Source: Clarkia xantiana subsp. parviflora (lineage: Eukaryota; Streptophyta; Magnoliopsida; Myrtales; Onagraceae). Taken from it: DNA of 64,000 bases. Made by a program: the position numbers and the translations under genes. Where the stretch lies: assembly GCA_036873135.1 (NCBI GenBank), contig JAPTYO010000008.1:44186441-44250440 (forward strand), given 5' to 3'. The notes beneath the pieces were generated by a model. The model saw only the letters and a list, made by a program, of their open reading frames with translations. It ran no database searches and was not told the DNA's origin. Shown here in pieces: positions 22,105 through 33,219 of the stretch. Numbering within the stretch: position 1 is the stretch's first letter; the number at the start of each line of letters is the position of its first letter.

Positions 22105-23800
22105 CTAAAGACTAAAACTGAATAAGTTCTTATTTAGGCAATTTCATCCTCCATTGTTTTCCTCCATTCTCCATTTGCTTGCTGAACCGTCACTGGTTCA
22201 AGAACGAACATCAAGATGTTTAACACATCTCGTTTGATGGGATACTTCTCGAGAGAAGTTCGTTGCCTTTGACTATGTCTAGGCACGTTAATCCCATGTT
22301 TTAGTCTGATCGTTACTCCCACTCGGAATAATGCTTCTTATCGGGGCATTACTCCCACTGGGAACAATTGTGGTGGTTGAACTTACTTGGAATATCCTCT
22401 CGGTCTCGGGTTTTTACCTCCGAGATGTATTCCTCGATCACTAGGATCTGAAACCAAGTTGGTTGTTCCACTCCCACTAGGAAAAATGGGTAGTTAAAAT
22501 AGTTCATCATCATGATTATCAGGTCCGACTTGATTCGCATTTTGAAATTTAGTGATGATTATGTGTGAGGGGGAGTGAGCCCTCTCACTGGATTTATTAT
22601 GAAGACGTTTCCATCATCATTTACCAAATCAATCACTTATGCTATATCAATTCTCCCACTCGAAGTAAGTGGGACCTGAGAATCTCCATCAACCATCTGT
22701 TAACTTTAATCATTACTAGCTCGTTCGCTCTGCAAAGCGTTGGAAATCCATCCTCAGACCTTTATAATGTGTCATTTTTATCCACGAAACCATTGTTCCA
22801 GGCTAAATTTAAAACTCGTATTCTTCGCGAGTATTACGTACTCTTAATGAATACTCTTTTTAATGCGCATATTAATGCGTCTTTGTGATAAGGTTTTACC
22901 CGAATCATTCATTAGCTTTTATGGTAACGTGTTAACCGATTTTGTCAGAACATAGTGTTTTACATTAATGTGAGTTAAATTAATCTCATCTCGCAGGAAC
23001 AATTAATGTGTAACTCTAACATTATGTAATTCTAAGCTATGTTTATTGAATCGTTTTAATGAATGCCTTTTAGCCAAACTTTTCGGTCAAGGCTAAGGGT
23101 GGGAGAGTCGTTTTACTGACTACTTCTTTTCGTTTATTTAACTCATCCATAGATTTATCTATCTTATGGACCATGCATTTAAGCTGTCGCTTTTAATGCC
23201 ATGGTTGATATTCTAATTAGATTGTAGTAGCTGGAAGGCATACATGAAATCTAAGTAGTTATCATTGAGTTATATCTGAAGAATTACAAACGAAAACTCG
23301 GCGTTCATTTATTAAAACACTTCATTATTAAATTTGTACTTTGAAACGATGTGTTCCGCCTTTCGAGGTACACACGTGCGTGGTGCCTAAAACCAGTTTA
23401 TCCCGTGGTTTAAATCGTTTCGTTTCCAAATTTAAAATCAAATCGGTTTTACATGCACATTATTTCAGAATATGTCATTTAATAGAGTACTAACAAACAA
23501 GATGAGTTAAGTCGTCTGCCCTTTTAGAACTACGCGATCGATGGATTTATTCAGTTCAATTTGACCTGACTGAGATGACTGAGTATGTGAATCGTTTTGT
23601 CTTATTCGACCACTTTTACCTGGCCGAGATTTTGATTCTAACCCGTAGGTTTGAATTATCGTTTCAGATCATTCCCTTTGACCGGAACGTTAAATTGATA
23701 AGCAAATTATGCTTCAAATCGAGCAGCAATTTCTTTATTCAATATCTCCAAATTTCAAAATAACCAAAAATTTAGTAATTCAGACAAACAACGAACGATA
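22105..23800 (-). pseudogene. Copia-B linker and leader remnants, heavily decayed
   Basis: No usable frame. From 22140 to about 22760 words shared with the copia-A linker (CACTCGGAATAATGCTTC, CACTGGGAACAAT, GAGATGTATTCCTCGATCAC) show a degenerate linker. From 23310 to 23790 the sequence matches the leader-like block at 371-775. Between 22800 and 23310 I see nothing recognisable. The border with plastid DNA lies close to 23800 and is not sharply defined. Confidence 0.55.
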
Positions 23801-24561
23801 AATGACAATAGTAGGGTTCTTGATCTGAAAGTCTCATGTTCGATCCATACATATCTGAACTTTAGTAGGGTACTATCCTCGATTTCATTTAGTAGCTCAT
23901 CAAATCAAAGTTCCTACTTTTTTTTATTATAAGTTCATCGAATAAGTTCCATTTTCTCAATAAATGTTCCTTTCTTTCTTTTTTTGTTTGTTCACTACTT
24001 TTTTTTTTATATTCATTAAATGAAATACGTAATAAATATTTATATCGAAAAAGGTTCTGATAAACCTGTAAAAAGCGGAACCAAAGAACAGTTATCGGTA
24101 AGACCAGTATAGTCATTTTTGAGGATCAAATTATGTCGACACAAGAAAGGAAATTTACCCATTCCTTTCTTGTGGCAAAGACTAAGAAGACGAATAATGC
24201 TTTGCTTTAAAGTCTCCCCTTACTTATCTTATGATTAGTATCCTGTGGAATTTTCGATTTGGTTTTCTCAGAATAGAAAATATTGATACATCCTATGGCA
24301 TTTCAATCTGAGAATAATGACATAGTCGTGCAGATCCAATTTGATTAGCCTTGAAAAAAAAAAGAAGGGATAAAGAAAGTAAAACGGTCTTCTTCACAAT
24401 CTACTATGACTAGGAATGCGGTACAACTAATTGCCTACACCGGGTATAAAAAGAATAGAAAGAAGAAGAAAGTTTTTCATAATTTTTTTTATCATACATA
24501 AGATAACTGACAACAAGAGTTTGATTCTTTTTACGAACTTAATGCTGATAAATCTGCGAAT
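23801..24561 (-). other. petA downstream spacer (plastid-derived), no gene
   Basis: AT-rich sequence following the petA stop. It contains an inverted repeat (ACAAGAAAGGAAATTTACC against ATTCCTTTCTTGTG at about 24140-24175) that could be a transcript-end hairpin. It corresponds in position to the petA-psbJ spacer of plastomes; psbJ itself is not reached. Confidence 0.6.
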
Positions 24562-25851
<1,290 letters not shown>

Positions 25852-26683
25852 AAAACAACCTTGTTTTATTTTAATTAATTGTTTCTGATTTATCGGCTGC
25901 TATCTCTTTTTTTTTAGGTTCAATAATTCTGAAATGAATTCTATTTCATATTAATTCTATTTTTTTTATTATAACCTTTATCTTTTGAATAATATATAAT
26001 TGTATTGAATGTATTGAAATTTTTTTTTATTTCAATTGATATTAAGAGTTGTTTAGTATTAATATTCTACTTATTTCATTTCGATTTTTATATTCTATTT
26101 TATTTTATAGTGAAATAGAAAGGAAGATCTTTCTGAGGATCCCATAACTTCATACCCCCCAAAATAATTTGCATTTTGGTTGAAATTTTTATAATCATTA
26201 ACTAATTCATCGGCGAGCTGCTTGAGTGTCTTTTTTTTTTTTATTGAATTTGTGAATAGAAAACACTGTTCCTTGCATAAAAGACTAAAAGATTTTCCAC
26301 TTATCTTTCAAAAACATATCAAAGAGACTTCAAATAAAAAGGTTCAATTACTAATGATTAACTACTAGTTTGATTTTTCATTTGAATTGAAATAAAAATG
26401 AAAACTCGGCGGACTCGCTTTTTGAACTTGATCGGTGCAATATAAAAAAGATTGAATTGAAATAATAAAGACTGGTCTTTTTTGAAACCTTTCGATCTAT
26501 TTTATATCCGTATCTGTTTAAATAGCGGACCGCAAGAATACACAGGGATATTAAAAAAAGGACTTTCGAATTTTTTGTTCCATTTTTATCCACCGTAAAA
26601 CCAAAGAAAAATGAAAATTGTTTGCAGAATAGATTTCTTTCACATCCGACTATAGAAATAAATAACTTGTTTTAAAAATTTGC
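25852..26683. other. ndhF-rpl32 spacer (plastid-derived), no gene
   Basis: Very AT-rich, with several T and A runs and no recognised gene. The 71-codon open stretch at 26378-26593 has low-complexity coding and no family resemblance. Confidence 0.7.
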
Positions 26684-26839
26684 ATGGCAGTTCCAAAAAA
26701 ACGCACTTCTATATCAAAAAACGTATTCGTAAAAATATTTGAAAAAAAAAAGGCATATTGGGCAGCGTTGAAAGCTTTTTCGTTAGCGAAGTCTATTTCT
26801 ACTGGAAATTCGAAAAGTTTTTTTGTAGGAAAAAAATAA
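26684..26839 (+). CDS. rpl32: rpl32, ribosomal protein L32, frame open but scrambled segment
   Basis: [20 protein letters not shown] opens the frame, and 51 codons end at TAA (26837-26839). It would encode the plastid large-subunit protein L32. Compared with the usual plastid sequence, residues 13-24 read [12 protein letters not shown] where basic residues (KRIRKN, WKKKG) are expected. The shift is created by loss of a G after codon 12 and restored by an extra base near codon 24, so the frame returns at [14 protein letters not shown]. The ORF is open by two compensating indels, not because it is conserved. I treat it as a NUPT copy; expression is unlikely. Confidence 0.85.
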   Translation: MAVPKKRTSISKNVFVKIFEKKKAYWAALKAFSLAKSISTGNSKSFFVGKK

Positions 26840-27109
26840 TAAAACCCCAGATTAACTAATATTCTTCCTGAAATGGTACTTTTTTATTTGAAATTAAAAA
26901 AATGAAAGATAGAAAGTTTCACTCCTTATTAATTGAATCTAGGTTATTATTTCCGAATGGGGAGTCTTACTTTCCCCATCCATTTACTTTACACACTAAT
27001 GTAATAGAATAAAAAACTATAAAGAATTTAAAAGATATATATATCAAATGGAATCGTTCAATCTCGACGATTAATCTAAAAATAGATTAGTATTATTTCA
27101 ACTACGCAG
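26840..27109. other. rpl32-trnL spacer (plastid-derived)
   Basis: AT-rich, no gene seen. Confidence 0.6.
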
Positions 27110-27189
27110 GCCGCTATGGTGAAATCGGTAGACACGTTGCTCTTAGGAAGCAGTGCTAGAGCATCTCGGTTCGAGTCCGAGTAGCGGCA
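27110..27189 (+). tRNA. trnL-UAG: tRNA-Leu (UAG), plastid-type copy
   Basis: 80 nt, GCCGCTATGGTGAAATCGGT to the discriminator A. The acceptor arms GCCGCTA and TAGCGGC pair completely, the anticodon loop CTCTTAGGAA gives UAG, a class II variable arm is present, and the T-loop is GGTTCGAGTCC. All stems look intact, so it is the best-preserved plastid gene here. It would need a plastid context to be used; internal A and B box similarity could allow nuclear polymerase III transcription, which is not shown. Confidence 0.93.
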
Positions 27190-27289
27190 TGTCATCTTCT
27201 AAAAGAGATACAATAAGGCCTATAATGAATTCAATTCTGAATTTGAATTCCGTTTATATAATTGAGTACCCCCCCCTTTTTTCTTTTTT

Positions 27290-28220
27290 ATGATATTTTC
27301 TACTCTAGAACATATATTAACTCATATATCTGTTTCACTAGTTTCAATTGGAATTACAATTTTTTTGATAACCTTATCAGTCGATGAAATCATAGGACTA
27401 TATGATTCTTCAGAAAAAGGTGTGATAGCAACTTTTTTATGTATAACAAGATTATTAGTCACTCGTTGGTCTTATTCGGGCCACTTTCCATTAAGTAATT
27501 TATATGAATCATTACTTTTTCTGTCATGGAGTTTCTCCATTATTCATATGGTTCCATATTTTAAAAAACAGAAAAGTTATTTAAGGACAATAACCTCGTC
27601 AAGTACTATTTTTACCCAGGGCCTTGTTACTTCCGGTCTTTTATCCGAAATATTAGTACCTGCTCTCCAATCCCAATGGTTAATGATGCACGTAAGTATG
27701 ATGGTATTGGGCTATGCATCTATTTCGTGTGGATCATTATTATCAGTAGCTCTCTTAGTCATTACATTTCGAAAAGCTCTAAGAATTAGTCAAAATAAAA
27801 AGCTTTTAAATGATTCATTTGTAGAGATCCAATATATGAATATGAATCAACCAAGCAATATTTTACTAAGCAACTCTTTTATTTCTTATAAAAACTATTA
27901 CAAGGCCCAGCTGATTCAACAATTAGATCATTGGAGATCTCGTATTATTAGTCTAGGATTTATCTTTTTAACCATAGGTATTCTTTCCGGAGCAGTATGG
28001 GCTAATGAGGCATGGGGGAATTGGGATCCAAAAGAAACTTGGGCATTTATCACTTGGACCATGTTTGCGATTTATTTACATACTCGAACAAATCAAAATT
28101 TTAAATTGTAAATTCCGCAATTGTGGCTTTTCTGGGCTGTATTATCATTTGGATATGCTTTTTTGGGGTCATTTATTAGGAATAGGCTTACATAGTTATG
28201 GTTCATTTAATTTACATTAA
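27290..28220 (+). pseudogene. ccsA: ccsA, cytochrome c biogenesis protein, one late frameshift
   Basis: The protein normally delivers or attaches haem to c-type cytochromes on the thylakoid lumen side. [20 protein letters not shown] begins a frame of 273 codons with several hydrophobic helices and the tryptophan-rich haem-handling motif [17 protein letters not shown]. It breaks at about 28100 (TNQNFKL, stop). The remainder, in another frame, ends correctly with LGIGLHSYGSFNLH at 28220. The total of 931 nt shows one net extra base. Confidence 0.93.
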
Positions 28221-28568
28221 CATATAATTAATCAAATAGAGATATATATAGATATCAAATCAAAATAAATTGAATATTTAGTAAAAAATTGTTAAATCAA
28301 ATTAAAATATAGAAGTAAGAATATAAGAATAAGATAAGAAAACTTCGTATAAGGTGCACGAACCATTTGAATCACTATACTACTTGATTCAGATGGTTCT
28401 CCCAAAGACCAAATGGATTTGGTTCAAATTCATTTTTCCTTATTATTATTTTTGTGAAAACTTTAGAGAAAATCGAATTTAAGAGAAAGAGAGAAATGAC
28501 TTCTTTCTCATTGTACAATGAACAATATTCAAACTAATAGGATTCGTCTTGCATTTTTTTCTTGAAGA
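28221..28568. other. ccsA-ndhD spacer (plastid-derived), no gene
   Basis: AT-rich with no coding signal. An imperfect inverted repeat (CGAACCATTTGAATCA and TGATTCAGATGGTTC, 28359-28400) lies between the convergent ccsA and ndhD ends and may be the original transcript-end hairpin. Confidence 0.6.
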
Positions 28569-29384
28569 CTATCGATAAAATAAAGAGATATAATAGCTTC
28601 CACTTTGTCAAGTGATAATTAAAGAACGAAATCCGGATAAATACCAATCCCAATTATTGGTAGAAGGAGAGAGATGGAAACAAATAACTCTCGTGGACCA
28701 TAATCAAAGAAATAAGAGTTTGGAACAGTAAATAGCTTGTATCCGTAGAACATTTGGCGTAACATAGATAATGAATAAATAGGAGTTAATATCATTCCAA
28801 TTTCCATTAAAAAAGTAATTATTATTTTTGGCATTAAAATATACTTTTGACCGATAATTATTCCAAAGAATATTAATAATTCGGCAACAAAACCGCTCAG
28901 ACCTGGTAATGCAAGGGAAGCCATCGATAAGATACTGAACATCGTAAATAGTTTAGGAAGGGGGATAGCCATTCCACCCATTTCATCGAGATAAAGAAGG
29001 CGTATTCTATCATAACTCGTTTCGGCCAAGAAAAACAGAGCCGTCCTAATAAATCCATGAGAGATTATTTGTAAAATGGCTCCATTAAGTCCCGTATCGC
29101 TTAGAGATCCAATTCCAATAATTATGAAACCCATATGAGATATAGAGGAATAGGCTATTCTTTTTTTAAAATTACGTTGACCAGGAGATGTTGAGGCTGC
29201 ATAGAGTATTTGTATTGCACCTACTATAATCAACCGGGAGAAAATAGGCAATGAGCATGAGGTAATAATTCCATATTGATTCGAACCAACCCATAAGCTC
29301 CCATTTTTAATAAGATTCCAGCTAGAAGCATACACGTACTATAATGTGCTTCCCCATGTGTATCCGATAACCATGTATGTAAGG

Positions 29385-29392
29385 GTATAATA
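29385..29392. repeat. MITE target-site duplication GTATAATA, left
   Basis: Identical to 29868-29875. Removing one copy with the insert restores the ndhD sequence GGGTATAATAGGCAA. Confidence 0.92.
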
Positions 29393-29867
29393 TAGGGGTG
29401 GCAACGGGTCACGGGTAATCCGTGACCCGCGGGGCCCCGCCCCGATTTTGACCCGTTGATCCGCGATCCGTGACCCGTGGGGCGGGTACGGTTTTGGGGT
29501 CGCCCCGCCCCGTTGACCCCCCCGCCCCGTATGTGGATAATTTATATATATATTACATGTATTTATACAAAATTATATAAGTAATATAATACACAGTTAA
29601 AATAATTAGGATTTGTGACTTGTATTTGGATTTGAAGTTAAAATTTTCATTTGTGATTTAAATTTTAAATTGAATTTGTATATGGTAAATATAGAATTTA
29701 GGGTTTAAATTGCTAATAATATATTATGTACAACTAATAGGTGATCCGCGGGTCGACCCGCCCCGCCCCGCGAACTGTGTGGGGCGGGTACGGATCGGCC
29801 ATCTCGACCCGCGGGGCGGGTACGGGGCAAGCGATATCCGCCCCGACCCGCCCCGTTGACAACCCTA
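29393..29867. mobile_element. hAT-like MITE, 475 bp
   Basis: Ends TAGGGGTGGCAACGGG and, inverted, TAGGGTTGTCAACGGG match at 14 of 16 positions. An 8-bp target duplication is the hAT length. The ends are GC-rich with repeated CGGGT/ACCCG words, the centre is AT-rich and non-coding, and no transposase is present. It lies inside the ndhD copy, so it proves that this plastid DNA is nuclear and received a transposon after arrival. Confidence 0.88.
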
Positions 29868-29875
29868 GTATAATA
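29868..29875. repeat. MITE target-site duplication GTATAATA, right
   Basis: Second copy of the 8-bp duplication. Confidence 0.92.
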
Positions 29876-30000
29876 GGCAATTTTACAGCAAAAGTAATAA
29901 GAAATCCCATATAGAATATGACTTCGAGTGCCACAGGATACGTCTGATTAGCTAATGTTTCAAATTGAGTGTTGGTTCAGTGGAACCATATAAACCAATA

Positions 30001-30099
30001 CCCCCCCCCCCCCCGCGCGCGCGCGCGCGCGCGCAGTGTACAAAATGAACTTTGTAGCTGAATAGAGACGTTTCTTTCCCCCCCCCCCCCCCCCCCCCC
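30001..30099. repeat. C and GC simple repeats inside ndhD
   Basis: 14 C followed by ten GC units (30001-30034) and 22 C (30078-30099). In a normal ndhD these places hold short G-rich codons for GGSIF and WGGKK, so the runs look like later expansions. Length may be unreliable in the assembly. Confidence 0.85.
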
Positions 30100-30703
30100 A
30101 CATCGATAGAAGTAGATAAACAGGAATTAATTCGAACTCCCACATTAGGAAAAAAAGTAAAAGGTCTCTAGAGGCAAATGATCCTATTTGACCGTTGTAC
30201 ATTGCTAACATAAAAAATGGAACAGTCGGCCATCTCGAGTAACTGGCCAGGCCGCTAGAGTAGCTAAAGTGGTAATAAATCCCGTCAATAAAATAGGTCC
30301 TATAGAAAGCCCATCTATTCCTAATCTCCAATAAAAAAAAAATTTAAAAAAAACTGGATCCATTAATAATTCTCTGTTAGTTGGGTTAATGGATCGTCCA
30401 GAAATGAAATCAGAATGTATAGGTTGTTAAAAGAAGCTCTAAAATACATATACATTTTATGACCTTATTACCTCTATGAGGTAGCAAGAAAATTAAAGAA
30501 CCCGCCAATATGGGAAAAACTACAATTATATTTAACCAAGGAAAATAATTCGTGGTAAAGACAAGATACAATTGGACCAAAAAACCCAGCGCTAAAAAAA
30601 AATACAAATAATATTTATTTTTTTTTCTTTTTGAGTACGGGGTTTTGTCAGTAAAAAAAGAAACTGTATGCAAAATGTATTGAAGTGTTTTTTTTGGAAC
30701 GTA

Positions 30704-30949
30704 TTAATAAGCTAGACCCATACTTCGAGTTGTTTCATGCCATAAATAAACTCGAAAGCTCAAAAAATCCGTTGGACAAGCGGATTCACATCTCTTACAA
30801 CCAACACAGTCCTCTGTTCGTGGAGCAGAAGCAATTTGCTTAGCTTTAGACCCATCCCAAGGGATCATTTCTAATACGTCCGTCGGGCAGGCACGAACAC
30901 ATTGAGTACATCCTATATAGGTATCATAAATCTTTACTGAATGCTACAT
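30704..30949 (-). pseudogene. psaC: psaC, photosystem I iron-sulfur protein, inactivated
   Basis: 81 codons in one frame from ATG (30947-30949) to TAA, the normal length. PsaC holds the two terminal 4Fe-4S clusters FA and FB of photosystem I. Codon 2 is TAG instead of serine. Codon 11 is Tyr in [13 protein letters not shown], where the first cluster cysteine belongs. Another change gives WDGSKAKQ for WDGCKAKQ. The second cluster motif [15 protein letters not shown] is intact. The stop and the missing ligand show absence of selection. Confidence 0.93.
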
Positions 30950-31234
30950 TGGATCTATCAATTTTGGAATGTCATAAACTTTCGATCTAGTAACTTATAA
31001 ATTAATCATATATTTAGACACCAGATGAATCAATGATTTTACCAGAATTTTTCACATCAATTGAATTCCAGAGCGACTCAAGAGATTGATCCAAGATACT
31101 TTTATTTCTTGCCCTTTTTGATATCTACGTATCATGTACGCTAATTTATATTCATGCTAGTTGAATTTCAATTGCTGAAGAGTCTCATTTTCATTTTAAT
31201 AATATAATAATAATATAATATATATATACACTAC
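30950..31234. other. psaC-ndhE spacer (plastid-derived)
   Basis: AT-rich, with an ATA/TA-rich microsatellite near 31195-31230. No gene. Confidence 0.6.
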
Positions 31235-31541
31235 TTATTTATTCAATAAATTGGATTGATTGATACGAATTGATTTTCTGTTACGATAAATTGACGAAAC
31301 AATAGCCAACCCAATAACCGCTTCAGCGGCTGCAATAGCTATAATAAAAATGGAAAAAAATATCTCCTTTTAATTGAAGACTATAAAAAAAATCCGAAAA
31401 TGTTACGAAATTAAGATTAACAGAATTCAGTATAAGTTCAAGGCACATAAGATCCCTAACCATATTTCGACTCGTGATCAATCCATAAATACCGATAGAA
31501 AATAAATAGGCACTCAAAACAAGGACATGTTCGAGTATCAT
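31235..31541 (-). pseudogene. ndhE: ndhE, frameshifted
   Basis: [20 protein letters not shown] starts NDH subunit 4L, a small three-helix membrane protein. The frame holds through [20 protein letters not shown] and LKGDIF, then shifts by an extra base near 31355. The correct C-terminus ([15 protein letters not shown], ending SNLLNK) follows in another frame to TAA at 31235. Total 307 nt against the expected 306. Confidence 0.92.
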
Positions 31542-31750
31542 TGACCAGCTCCTTATTAATTTGAATTCATTTCAATATGAACAACAATTCCACAAATTCG
31601 ATTTCCTAGAATAAGTACTAATAAGTACAAAAGAAGGGAATAGTATTTTCTTCTGCAATTCAAATAGAATTGAAAATCAATGGATTTAATAACCCAACCA
31701 AAATAAAGCTCCATTTTTATTGCTGTTAACAGTTATAAAGAGTGGATTGA

Positions 31751-32282
31751 TTATTGACGAGCAACAACAATTGCAACTATCAAAGAAACTAAAAGTATTA
31801 TTGAAATGAGTTCAAATGGAAGAAAAAAATCAATTGATAAATGAATTCCAATTTGTTGACTATTCCCTATCAAATCTTGCTCTATAATCTGATTTGATTT
31901 TGTCGTCCAAATAATCCCGTACCAAGACGTATCTAGAATAGTAGTAATTAGTGAAATAAAAATACTTGTACAAACCAACGACGTAATACCATCACCAACA
32001 TTCCAAAGATTCAAATCTTTGGAATATTCTGAACCATTCATGGACATCACAACAAATATGATTAAAACATTTATAGATCCCACGTAAATAAGCAATTGCA
32101 CAGCCGCTACAAAATAGGAGTTTGATAAACTAAAAAAATAAGGATATGCAAACAAGAACCAATCCCAACGAAAAGGCATAAAAAATGGAATTGGTAAGTA
32201 AGACCACTCCCAGACCTCCTACTATAACACCCGATCCCAGAAAAACTAAAAGAAAATCATGTATTGGTCCAGGCAAATCCAT
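31751..32282 (-). pseudogene. ndhG: ndhG, frameshifted
   Basis: NDH subunit 6, a membrane protein. The start [10 protein letters not shown] is at 32282. A shift near 32190 makes the segment usually reading NPIYSAFSLG out of frame, and the frame is regained around [20 protein letters not shown]. The rest ([20 protein letters not shown] to VARQ) is intact to 31751. It lies between ndhE and ndhI as in plastomes. Confidence 0.9.
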
Positions 32283-32592
32283 TCTATTTAAAAGATAAAT
32301 AAATCGAAATGTGTTTCATGATTTTATTGACCCGACCAGGAAATTTTTTATGATACGCTCCTAACTGAATTCTAATCGAATGCGGTTTAATTGGTGTAGG
32401 TACACAATTAGGGGACCCCCTTTCACTCGAAAGAAAAGACAGCCCAGTTAGTTTAAGTTTAGTTCGAAATTCTCTATTTCCAAATAGTTATGTATATATG
32501 ATAGTTGGTCCGAATTGATAGTTATTGACCAAGAAAAAAAAAGAAAATAAAGAACTCATTCCTTTATATTAGATCAAATGGAATCTTGATAA
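32283..32592. other. ndhG-ndhI spacer (plastid-derived)
   Basis: AT-rich, no gene seen. Confidence 0.6.
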
Positions 32593-33130
32593 TTAGAAAT
32601 TTTCTTTAATCAAAAAGTTTTGACGTTTTAATTTTCTTATTTGAGATGAATTCAAAATTGTTCGAATTATATAATCGTCGATTACTGACATTGGTAAACG
32701 ACCCAAAGCGATTTGATTATAATTCAATTCGTGACGATCATAAGTAGAAAGTTCATATTCTTCCGTCATTAATAAACAGTTTGTTGGACAATACTCAACG
32801 CGGTTACCACAAAATATACAAATTCCGAAATCAATACTGTAATTAAGCAATCGTTTCTTTCGAATACCGGTTTCCAATTCCAATCAACAACGGGCAAGTC
32901 TATATAGGACATACACGAACACATACTTCACAAGCAATGCATTTATCAAATTCAAAATGGATTCGACCGCGGAAACGTTCCGATGTAATTAATTTTTCAT
33001 AAGGATATTGAATAGTTACGGGTAAGCAATTAGTGTGGGATAAGGTAATCATGAACCCCTGACCAATTTACCTTGCAGCTCGTACTGTTTGTTGACCATA
33101 ATTCATGAACCCAGTTACCATAGGGAACAT
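32593..33130 (-). pseudogene. ndhI: ndhI, nonsense, frameshift and lost cluster cysteine
   Basis: NDH subunit with two 4Fe-4S clusters, peripheral arm. Start [20 protein letters not shown] at 33130, then TAA replaces the Tyr codon. The first cluster motif [13 protein letters not shown] is intact but followed by a frame break near 32897. The second motif reads [16 protein letters not shown]: Arg replaces the third-spaced cysteine. The end is normal ([14 protein letters not shown]). Confidence 0.92.
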
Positions 33131-33219
33131 ATCGTAAAGATCTATGACTAATTTTATCTTTGTTTCTTTCTCTTGTTTGAGAGACACCATAAATATAGAA
33201 TAGCCCATTTCTTTTTCCG

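Larger units (their letters stand above)
28569..30553 (-). pseudogene. ndhD: ndhD, disrupted by MITE and simple-repeat expansion
   Basis: NDH complex subunit 4, a proton-pumping membrane protein. The start is [15 protein letters not shown] at 30553, with an ACG codon that plastids edit to AUG; a spurious upstream ATG extends the frame. Homology continues through [33 protein letters not shown], then, after the [24 protein letters not shown] and on to [11 protein letters not shown] frame break there leaves the last residues (LDKVEAII, ending at 28569) out of frame. G and GC runs replace the GGKKR and GGSIFLLMG parts. Several more shifts occur. Confidence 0.92.

Noticed and set aside
29393..29867. 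Coding sequence in the MITE (66-codon frame in its GC-rich end)
   Set aside because: Low-complexity ends read across the transposon-ndhD border; no transposase motif.
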